A DNA stretch of 11,108 bases from an uncultured Clostridia bacterium (GTDB lineage Bacteria; Bacillota; Clostridia; Oscillospirales; CAG-272): NCBI GenBank assembly GCA_946040935.1, contig CAMGCN010000008.1, positions 1 through 11,108 on the forward strand. The letters run 5' to 3'. Shown in pieces: positions 1 through 5,930 of this stretch. Numbering within the stretch: position 1 is the stretch's first letter; every line of letters begins with the position of its first letter. The notes under the pieces are model-generated. The model worked only from the letters and a program-made list of their open reading frames with translations. It made no database searches and was not told where the DNA came from. The translations under genes and the position numbers were made by a program.

Positions 1-43
1 ACCTAAGCCTTCGTCGGCAGCGTCAGATGTGTATAAGAGACAG
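1..43 (+). other. Illumina Nextera adapter with i5 index (non-genomic contig-end contamination)
   Basis: Positions 11-43 match the 33-nt Nextera read-1 transposase adapter base for base. Its last 19 bases (25-43) are the Tn5 mosaic end. Positions 3-10 read CTAAGCCT, which is the Nextera i5 index N/S508, and positions 1-2 (AC) fit the end of the P5 oligonucleotide. The order P5 end, index, adapter, insert is exactly that of a tagmented library molecule, so this is untrimmed sequencing adapter and not a Tn5 insertion in the organism. Genomic sequence starts at 44. Confidence 0.97.
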
Positions 44-1684
44 GATAAGCACTATAAGTCCCGGAAGTCCTATCTCTATCCATGTCTGCAGGAAAAGATT
101 GTGCGCGTGGGGCGCTTTTTCTATACCTGAAAGAGAGTAGTCGGGATACACTTTTGAAAATGCTTCCGTGCCGACGCCTATTCCCGAAAGGTTAAAGCTC
201 TGTGCCAGCTTCATCGCTCCCTCCCATATGTGGACGCGGTATAGGGTAGACGAGTCTCCCACGTTTCCGATACTCGTTATTCGGTTAAGAATACTTGACG
301 GAAGAACGAGAGGTGCAAACGGCAGAGCCGCAACTCCTATAATTCCGAGAATGATCGACTTGCTCGTAGAAACGATAAGGAAAATAATCAAAGAGAATAT
401 TATACCGAGCCATGCGCCTCGGCTCCATGTGTAAACGAGACACAGACAGCAGGCGGCAAGGAAAAATAAATTTGCGGCCTTCGCGCTCTTTCTCTTTGAC
501 ACGATAATCGCCGACAGAATGAACGGGATTACCATGACGAGATACTCACCCAAAACATTCGGGTTTTCAAAAGTAGAAATAACACGTCCCGAAATATCCT
601 CGAACATTTCGGTATCCTGCCATGTCGTTTTGAGCGAGCCGAAAAAGTTTTCGTAAATACCGTACAACGCGACAATGGAAGCGCTGAAGATTATGGCATA
701 AACCGAACGCTTTATCCACATTTCACTGCGTATCAGATTTACCACCAAGAAATAGCCCATCATGAAACAGCAGTACACAAGAGCGGGTTTTATACTGCCC
801 GACCCTCCGGCGGAGGCAAAGCCTCCCATAAGCATAAACGCCATAAAAGCGAGTACAGACGCGTCGATAAGGGAAAAGCGGAAAGTTCTCTTGCCCCTCA
901 CGAGTTTAAGAGCGTAGCAGATAAAGGTGAACGCCACCATGGCGACGAGCACCATAGTCGGTAAGAACGCGAGTGCAAAGAAGGCGGCTACCACTCCTAT
1001 TTCGGGAATCACCACGACTGTATACAACAGCAAAACTGCAAAAAAAGCAAGAATGATAAATGCAGGCGGAATGGCATATGTCAAAACGCCGAGTAAAAGT
1101 CCGAGCACTACGGCGAAAAGTTTGTTTCCTCTTACTCTTTCAATCTCGTCAAAAACGCTTCGCCTTGCGCCTAATATATCAAAGACGATACAAGACAAAA
1201 AGCGGTTTTCAAGAAGCAGATTTGAAAAGCTGTCTTTTGACAGAAGAGCGATTAAGCCGCAGGCAAGCAAAAGACATGTGCAGAAAATATCGACCGACGG
1301 AAAATCAGTCACTTTGTCTCTTGCATACTTAAATACGCTGACGGCGGCGCCTGAAGCGCCGAAGCAGAAAAGAAGCACTCCGTAAAAGCGCATGGACAGT
1401 CCGGCGAGCCGGCGGAATATCGACTGGACGCCATAGACAAACACGCTTTGCTCGGATTTTTTTGCAATACTGTGTTTGAGCTTCTTTGAAAAGATTAGCC
1501 TGTCCGCGAGCCCCGCGAAAAATCCCCTGTGGAGCGCTTTGTTTTCGGCATCATAAGCGGTCAGAGCTTCTCCGACGACGCCTGTTTGTCCTTTTTTATA
1601 GACAAAATCGGCAAATCTGTTGAGAAGAGACACGATGAAGCTTCCGCGGAAAAGGGAAACCGATTTACTTTTTTTCTTATCCAA
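44..1684 (-). CDS. O-antigen ligase / Wzy-type polymerase family membrane protein, 3' end missing
   Basis: Polytopic membrane protein of the Wzy_C family, which joins or polymerises lipid-linked glycans on the outer face of the membrane. About 547 genuine residues are present. Many hydrophobic segments are seen from about residue 97 onward. Family signatures are FENPNVLGEY (372-381), SRGAWLG (421-427, with the conserved Arg) and PHAHN (525-529) at the start of the periplasmic-loop/helix region typical of ligases. The first ~95 residues are a soluble, basic N-terminal extension. The reading frame runs into adapter at 43, so the true C-terminus is unknown; the apparent tail LSLIHI and its stop at 23-25 are adapter-encoded. 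The start is a TTG at 1684, 6 bp after the murJ stop, with a GGGAGGG Shine-Dalgarno about 11 nt away. That is rather long, and a GTG at codon 18 is an alternative. It is the last visible gene of the rimM operon. The substrate (teichoic acid, capsule or another glycan) cannot be told from sequence. Confidence 0.85.
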
Positions 1685-1690
1685 AGGTAG

Positions 1691-3220
1691 TTATTCCCTC
1701 CCTGTTTTTACGCTGAATTTTACGCCGAGAATCGCAGAGAAGACGAGATACATCACCGCGCCTCCTGCAAAGGTCAGAGCGCAAACTCCAACATTTTTAT
1801 ATATTCCCGAAATATACGGGTTGTTTGCAAGCAGCTTGTAAATGAGCATCATAACCGCGCACATCACAAGACCGCACACAAATATCTTTAGCAAATCCTT
1901 TATAAAGTCCCATGTAAAGAGACCTTTCACATTTTTTACGGCGCAGACTGTGAGAACAAGCGCGGCGGTAAACTGCCCGAGGGCAACCGAAAGAGCAACC
2001 GCATTAAGCTCCATTCTAAAGCCTTGCACGCATATCGCGCCGGACACAGTCATTACTATAACACCCAGAATTGCCGCAAGCATGGGGAAAAAGGTCTTTT
2101 TCTTTGAATAGAAAACACGGCTGAAAATCTCTATGGCACCGTAAAAAGGCATAGCAAAGGAAATAATGCGGAGAGCCTCCGCGGTATCCGCAGTGTTTTG
2201 TGCGGTAAACTCACCACGCATATACAGAATAGCAGTACCCTCTCCCGAAAGCACAGCCACGGCAAACATAAACGGCACTATAATGAACATAGCCGCCGTC
2301 GTGCCCGTGCGGACTGTATGATTGAAATCCTCTGTTTTACCCTCGTCGGCAAGGCGGGATAGCGTGGGAAATACATAGTTACATATGCTGTATACCAAAA
2401 TTCCCGCTATCATTATATAGGTTTGATTTGCATAGTTAAATGTGGCGACGCCGTTGAAATATGAGGCGAAATGCTTTCCTACCAATATAGTCATAGGAGA
2501 AAGCCATGAGCCTATCATAATCGGCGGCACCATTTTGATCGCCGTCCTGAGCTCGGGATTTCGAAGGTCGAAGAGAGCCCTGAAGTGAAAACCTCCGCGC
2601 GCGAGAGGAATTGCAAGAGTCAGAAACTGAATTAACCAAGCGATAACATACGCCGCGGCAAGTCCGTAAACGCCGAAAATATTATTGAAAAACAGAAAGT
2701 AAACTATTACTCCCGCATTTGAAATAGATGAAATAAGCGCAGGAAGGAAAAATCTTCCTTTAGACTGCATAACTCCGACAAGGGTGTACGCCATACCCGT
2801 GAATATTATCATAGGGAAAAGTATGCGTACTATCGTCACGGCGAGCGCGGAATCCTCAAGGCCGGGAGTTACAATCTTAATTATCGGCTCGGCAAATATA
2901 ATACCGATGAGAGCTAAAATGCCCGTCAAAAGCGAAATGGCATTAAAGAATATACAGGCAAATTCGTCCGCCTTTTTTTCGTTTCCCTTAAAGCTGTTAT
3001 AGACGGGAATAAAGCATCCGAGTATGGCGGCGGAAAACAATAAGTCAAAAAATGTGGACGGAACGGAAAGGGCGGCGGAAAATGCCTCGGCGACCGAGTT
3101 GCCCGCACCGTACGCCGCCGCGAGCATCATCTCTCTCACAAGTCCGAGGACCTTTGACAGCACCGTCGCGCCCATCATAAAGGCGACTGTTTTTATCGGC
3201 TTGGTTGTTTTTCCGCTCAT
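1691..3220 (-). CDS. murJ: Lipid II flippase MurJ (MviN family)
   Basis: Integral membrane protein of 509 aa, the usual MurJ length, with about 14 hydrophobic helices. Members of the MOP superfamily MviN branch flip lipid II (undecaprenyl-linked peptidoglycan precursor) from the cytoplasmic to the outer face of the membrane. The N-terminal motif VLSKVLGLVREMMLAAAYG (residues 20-38) carries the conserved Arg29 of the VLG-x-VR signature, and TFFDLLFSAAILGCFIPVY (56-74) follows as in the family. The ATG at 3220 lies 1 nt after the trmD stop codon and lacks a strong Shine-Dalgarno, so it is probably translationally coupled to trmD. The next gene, a Wzy_C-type ligase, starts 6 nt downstream, so flipping and glycan joining would be co-expressed. 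A role in exporting another lipid-linked glycan is possible, but the N-terminal signature favours true MurJ. Confidence 0.93.
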   Translation of the reverse strand: MSGKTTKPIKTVAFMMGATVLSKVLGLVREMMLAAAYGAGNSVAEAFSAALSVPSTFFDLLFSAAILGCFIPVYNSFKGNEKKADEFACIFFNAISLLTGILALIGIIFAEPIIKIVTPGLEDSALAVTIVRILFPMIIFTGMAYTLVGVMQSKGRFFLPALISSISNAGVIVYFLFFNNIFGVYGLAAAYVIAWLIQFLTLAIPLARGGFHFRALFDLRNPELRTAIKMVPPIMIGSWLSPMTILVGKHFASYFNGVATFNYANQTYIMIAGILVYSICNYVFPTLSRLADEGKTEDFNHTVRTGTTAAMFIIVPFMFAVAVLSGEGTAILYMRGEFTAQNTADTAEALRIISFAMPFYGAIEIFSRVFYSKKKTFFPMLAAILGVIVMTVSGAICVQGFRMELNAVALSVALGQFTAALVLTVCAVKNVKGLFTWDFIKDLLKIFVCGLVMCAVMMLIYKLLANNPYISGIYKNVGVCALTFAGGAVMYLVFSAILGVKFSVKTGRE

Positions 3221-3221
3221 A

Positions 3222-3896
3222 TTACAAAAGGTCAGGTCGGTTTTTGCGCGTCAGCTCAAGCGCCGCCTCTTTTCTCCATTTTTCTATTTTTTCGTGATTT
3301 CCGCTCAAAAGAACCTCGGGCACTTTGAGCCCCATAAATTCCGCAGGGCGCGTATATTGAGGTTCCTCTAAAATACCGCGGTAAATACTCTCTTTTTCAT
3401 AACATTCCGAATCGGAAAGAACTCCGGGCAAAAGACGGGATGTGGCGTCAACAATAACGCATGCCGGAATTTCTCCGCCCGTTAGGATATAATCTCCTAT
3501 TGATATTTCTTCATCTACAATAAGGTCGACTATTCTTCTGTCAATTCCCTCGTAATGGCCGCAAAGTACGGCTATGCTTTCTTTTTGTGAAAGCCTCTTT
3601 GCGTCATCCTCGCAAAAGACCTTTCCCTGAGGGCTGGCATAGACAAGATACGGCTTTTTCCCGAGCTCTTTTTCAAGAGCTTTGAAGCAATCGTAAATAG
3701 GCTCTGCGCCCATGAGCATACCCATACCGCCTCCGTAAGGGGTATCGTCCACTCTGCGGTGCCTGTCGCGCGAGTAGTCGCGTATATTGTGAGTGTGTAT
3801 ATCAATGATTTTATTCTCTCTCGCCCTACCGATTATGCTCTCTTTGAGCACAGCTTCAATCAGTTCGGGAAAAAGAGTCAGTATATCAAATCTCAT
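3222..3896 (-). CDS. trmD: tRNA (guanine(37)-N1)-methyltransferase TrmD
   Basis: SPOUT-class methyltransferase that transfers a methyl group from S-adenosylmethionine to N1 of G37, next to the anticodon, preventing +1 frameshifting. The protein is 224 aa, with MRFDILTLFPE at the N-terminus, YGGGMGM (54-60), SPQG (88-91), GHYEGIDRR (113-121) and GDYILTGGE (134-142) forming the trefoil-knot SAM site. Arg154 and YTRP (181-184) are present. Position 169, the general-base Asp in E. coli and H. influenzae, is Glu here, a change I also associate with other Firmicutes. I chose the ATG at 3896 over one 13 codons upstream because it gives the canonical N-terminus and has GAGGG (3905-3909) at 8-nt spacing. 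It overlaps the rimM 3' end by 11 nt, so the two are translationally coupled. Confidence 0.97.
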   Translation of the reverse strand: MRFDILTLFPELIEAVLKESIIGRARENKIIDIHTHNIRDYSRDRHRRVDDTPYGGGMGMLMGAEPIYDCFKALEKELGKKPYLVYASPQGKVFCEDDAKRLSQKESIAVLCGHYEGIDRRIVDLIVDEEISIGDYILTGGEIPACVIVDATSRLLPGVLSDSECYEKESIYRGILEEPQYTRPAEFMGLKVPEVLLSGNHEKIEKWRKEAALELTRKNRPDLL

Positions 3897-4395
3897 CGAA
3901 AAGACCCTCGGGAGGAATAATATAAACAGCTTCACCCGGCACAGCCCGATAAATAAATTCCTTTACTGCCGGCATTAAAACAACACGCCCGTCCGCCGTT
4001 TTTATCTCGTAATACTGGGAGGCGACGCCGTCGCTTATATCGTCGAGAGTGCCGTAAATCCTGCCGCTTTGGGCGTCAATGACCTTTAGTCCCTTTATAT
4101 CTGCACAAAGCACCCTTCCTTCAGGAAGAGAAATCATATCACGGCTGACATAAATTACACTTTCTTTCAAAGCCGCAGCCGACTCACAGTCCTCGATTCC
4201 GTCGAGGTGTATAAGCGCGCTGTCCTTATATTTCGCGCACTTTGTCACGCGGCGTCCCACGTATTTACCGTCTGAAAGTAGGAAAAGACGGTCAAAGGAG
4301 GAAAAGGCCGATATATCGTCGCTCCACACCTGTACACGCATATCTCCGCGCACTCCGTGAGTATTGACGATTTTACCGGTTTCAATATAGTCCAT
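3886..4395 (-). CDS. rimM: Ribosome maturation factor RimM
   Basis: Assists late assembly of the 30S subunit head and binds ribosomal protein S19. The protein is 169 aa, the normal length. The N-terminal RimM domain (about 1-90) has the signature GKIVNTHGVRGDMRV (7-21). The C-terminal PRC-barrel domain (about 94-169) includes MPAVKEFI (141-148) and ends in the typical GLFDE. The ATG at 4395 is preceded by AAAGGAG (4403-4409) with 7-nt spacing. It is the first gene of the minus-strand operon, transcribed from the promoter at 4422-4450, with a leader of only about 20 nt. In many bacteria rimM-trmD lie between rpsP and rplS. Here neither ribosomal protein gene is present: upstream is tyrS and its terminator, and downstream is murJ. 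Confidence 0.96.
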   Translation of the reverse strand: MDYIETGKIVNTHGVRGDMRVQVWSDDISAFSSFDRLFLLSDGKYVGRRVTKCAKYKDSALIHLDGIEDCESAAALKESVIYVSRDMISLPEGRVLCADIKGLKVIDAQSGRIYGTLDDISDGVASQYYEIKTADGRVVLMPAVKEFIYRAVPGEAVYIIPPEGLFDEI

Positions 4396-4421
4396 AGAGC
4401 TTCTCCTTTGAAATACAAGGT

Positions 4422-4450
4422 ATTATAGCACATTTTCCTTTTATTTGCAA
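4422..4450 (-). promoter_or_regulatory. Promoter of the rimM-trmD-murJ-ligase operon
   Basis: On the minus strand TTGCAA (4450-4445), a 17-nt spacer and TATAAT (4427-4422) form a housekeeping sigma promoter. TG one base before the -10 makes it an extended -10. Transcription would start near 4415, about 20 nt before the rimM ATG. No other minus-strand promoter is evident between here and the contig end, so the four genes are probably one transcript. Confidence 0.85.
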
Positions 4451-4468
4451 CACCGTGCTCGCGAAAAG

Positions 4469-4503
4469 CCGTCGCCCGTATCTCATTGTGATACAGGCGA
4501 CGG
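4469..4503 (-). terminator. Intrinsic terminator of tyrS
   Basis: A 14-bp stem (4469-4482 with 4490-4503) contains only one G-T pair and closes a 7-nt loop. It begins 10 nt after the tyrS stop codon. On the minus strand the 3' side carries only a short CTTTTC run. On the plus strand the hairpin is followed by a T-rich stretch (4505-4513), but no plus-strand gene needs it. The stem is strong enough for termination and separates tyrS from the rimM promoter. Confidence 0.8.
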
Positions 4504-4512
4504 AGTTTTATT

Positions 4513-5730
4513 TTACATGACTATTTTCATATAGGATTTTTTGCCGCGTCTTATAAGAAGTCCGTCGCCGATATCGTCTGCGCTGAAAGCGGCATGAATA
4601 TCGCTCACTTTTTCTCCTCCGACAGAAACTCCGCCCTGCTCTACCGCGCGCCTTGCCTCGCTTCTCGACGGCACAAGGCCGCAGAGCACGAGAAGGGATA
4701 TTATATCCGCCTTTCCGTCGACAAACGCGTCGGGTGATATCTTATATTCAGGGGCGTCGCTTCCGCCGCCCGCTCCGAACAGGGAGCGCGCCGCACTTTG
4801 CGCTTTTTCCGCTTCTTCTTCGCCGTGTACAAGTTTGGTAAGCTCGTATGCGAGGATCTCTTTTGCCTCGTTGAGCTTTCCGCCCTCCCATTTATCCATT
4901 TCGTTAATCTGCTCAAGGGGAAGGAAGGTAAGCATTCTTATACATTTCATAACATCCGTGTCGGCGACATTACGCCAGTATTGATAAAAGTCATAAGGCG
5001 ACGTCTTATCCGGGTCAAGCCATACGGCGTTTCCGGCAGTCTTACCCATCTTTTTGCCCTGTGAGTCGGTGAGAAGCGTTATAGTCATCGCATATGCGTC
5101 CTTGCCGAGCTTGCGGCGAATAAGTTCAGTTCCTCCGAGCATATTCGACCACTGATCGTCGCCTCCGAACTGCATATTGCATCCGTAGTTCTGATAGAGA
5201 TGATAGAAGTCGTAAGACTGCATTATCATATAGTTAAATTCGAGGAAAGAAAGGCCCTTTTCCATTCTCTGCTTATAGCACTCTGCCGTGAGCATTTTGT
5301 TTACCGAGAAACACGCGCCGACATCACGCAGAAGGTCGACATAGTTGAGCTTCAAAAGCCAGTCGGCGTTGTTGAGCATCATCGCCTTGCCCTCTCCGAA
5401 TTCTATAAAACGCTCCATTTGCTTTTTGAAGCAATCGGCATTGTGAGCAATATCCTCTTTAGTGAGCATTTTACGCATATCGGTACGGCCCGAGGGATCG
5501 CCTATCATGGTAGTGCCGCCGCCGATAAGCGCTATCGGGCGGTTGCCTGCCATCTGGAGCCGCTTCATAAGCGTCAGCGCCATAAAGTGACCTGCGGTCA
5601 GGCTGTCGGCTGTACAGTCAAATCCAATATAAAAGGTTGCCTTGCCGTTATTTATAAGCTCCTTTATTTCATCTTCGTCTGTGACTTGGGCAATAAGTCC
5701 GCGCGCAACGAGCTCGTCATATATCGTCAT
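4513..5730 (-). CDS. tyrS: Tyrosyl-tRNA synthetase
   Basis: Class Ic aminoacyl-tRNA synthetase that charges tRNA-Tyr in the cytoplasm through a tyrosyl-adenylate; the active enzyme is a dimer. The protein is 405 aa. The HIGH-like ATP site is TADSLTAGH (40-48), the tyrosine pocket includes YNYM/QSYDF-type residues around 167-175 and GGDDQW (189-194), and the KMSKS-like loop is KKMGKT (226-231). The C-terminal ~65 residues (about 342-405) form an S4 RNA-binding domain. I chose the ATG at 5730 over one 12 codons upstream because AAGGAG (5738-5743) lies 7 nt before it. It is monocistronic, with its own promoter and terminator. The leader of about 45 nt is too short for a T-box, which is often found on clostridial tyrS genes. 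Confidence 0.97.
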   Translation of the reverse strand: MTIYDELVARGLIAQVTDEDEIKELINNGKATFYIGFDCTADSLTAGHFMALTLMKRLQMAGNRPIALIGGGTTMIGDPSGRTDMRKMLTKEDIAHNADCFKKQMERFIEFGEGKAMMLNNADWLLKLNYVDLLRDVGACFSVNKMLTAECYKQRMEKGLSFLEFNYMIMQSYDFYHLYQNYGCNMQFGGDDQWSNMLGGTELIRRKLGKDAYAMTITLLTDSQGKKMGKTAGNAVWLDPDKTSPYDFYQYWRNVADTDVMKCIRMLTFLPLEQINEMDKWEGGKLNEAKEILAYELTKLVHGEEEAEKAQSAARSLFGAGGGSDAPEYKISPDAFVDGKADIISLLVLCGLVPSRSEARRAVEQGGVSVGGEKVSDIHAAFSADDIGDGLLIRRGKKSYMKIVM

Positions 5731-5777
5731 ATCGTCTCTCCTTAATTTTGAGCGGTAAAATTTCACAAAAATTCAAT

Positions 5778-5796
5778 TTACATTATAACAATGTAA
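5778..5796 (-). repeat. Inverted repeat over the tyrS -10 box (candidate operator)
   Basis: TTACATT and AATGTAA form a perfect 7-bp inverted repeat with a 5-nt centre, and the tyrS TATAAT (5782-5787) lies within it. A dyad in this place could be a repressor site. It could also be chance in AT-rich DNA, and no regulator gene in the window points to it. Confidence 0.4.
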
Positions 5797-5810
5797 GCGG
5801 AATTTGTCAA
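5782..5810 (-). promoter_or_regulatory. Promoter of tyrS, consensus hexamers
   Basis: On the minus strand TTGACA (5810-5805), a 17-nt spacer and TATAAT (5787-5782) match the housekeeping sigma consensus exactly, with an added TG extended -10. Transcription would start near 5775, leaving a leader of about 45 nt before the tyrS ATG. Confidence 0.9.
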
Positions 5811-5817
5811 CGAGATA

Positions 5818-5846
5818 TTGAAATTACTTTAATAATATAGTATAAT
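5818..5846 (+). promoter_or_regulatory. Promoter of ktrB-ktrA
   Basis: TTGAAA (5818-5823), a 17-nt spacer and TATAAT (5841-5846) form a housekeeping promoter. Its -35 lies 7 bp from the divergent tyrS -35, so the two polymerase sites are back to back. The start point would be near 5853, giving a leader of about 78 nt that contains the structured element at 5863-5924. Confidence 0.87.
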
Positions 5847-5862
5847 GCATATTGAATTGAAA

Positions 5863-5924
5863 TAAGGGAGGCGCCGGCGAAAATTCAGCCGGGAACCCGA
5901 CAGTGTTCGGCTCCCTTAACGGAG
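5863..5924 (+). ncRNA. Structured ktrB leader, candidate translational riboswitch (class unassigned)
   Basis: The leader can fold into a three-stem junction. The closing stem TAAGGGAG (5863-5870) pairs with CTCCCTTA (5911-5918), 8 bp. Hairpin 2 pairs CCGGC (5874-5878) with GCCGG (5888-5892) around a GAAAATTCA loop. Hairpin 3 pairs CCGA (5897-5900) with TCGG (5907-5910). The 3' strand of the closing stem can instead pair CTCC (5911-5914) with the Shine-Dalgarno GGAG (5921-5924), so the closing stem and the ribosome-site hairpin exclude each other. That is the layout of a translational ON switch. Size, position and the transporter context fit small ion-sensing RNAs such as the Na+-I (DUF1646) class, but I could not check that consensus. 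The part AACCCGACAG recalls the c-di-AMP (ydaO) riboswitch, but the element is far too short for that class. Confidence 0.55.
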
Positions 5925-5930
5925 AAAGTT

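Noticed and set aside
25..43. A Tn5 mosaic end, possible natural transposon terminus
   Set aside because: It is embedded in the full Nextera adapter with a matching i5 index at the very edge of the sequence, so it is library contamination.
927..1385. A 152-residue plus-strand reading frame
   Set aside because: It lies entirely within and opposite the ligase-like gene, has low-complexity Thr/Lys composition and no ribosome site, so it is a shadow frame.
5200..5745. A 181-residue plus-strand reading frame opposite tyrS
   Set aside because: tyrS is unmistakable on the other strand. The antisense frame has no family resemblance and no promoter or Shine-Dalgarno.
5731..5775. T-box leader of tyrS
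   Set aside because: The leader from the consensus promoter to the ATG is only about 45 nt, with no T-box sequence or specifier hairpin.
5863..5910. Cobalamin or FMN riboswitch core (GGCGAAAATTC followed by CCCGACAGTGT)
   Set aside because: The resemblance is partial, the B12-box and the FMN conserved loops are missing, and the downstream genes are ion transporters.
5863..5930. c-di-AMP (ydaO/yuaA) riboswitch upstream of ktrB
   Set aside because: Only a short resemblance (AACCCGACAG) is seen. The leader is about 78 nt from predicted start to ATG, while ydaO aptamers need well over 100 nt with several conserved blocks that are absent.
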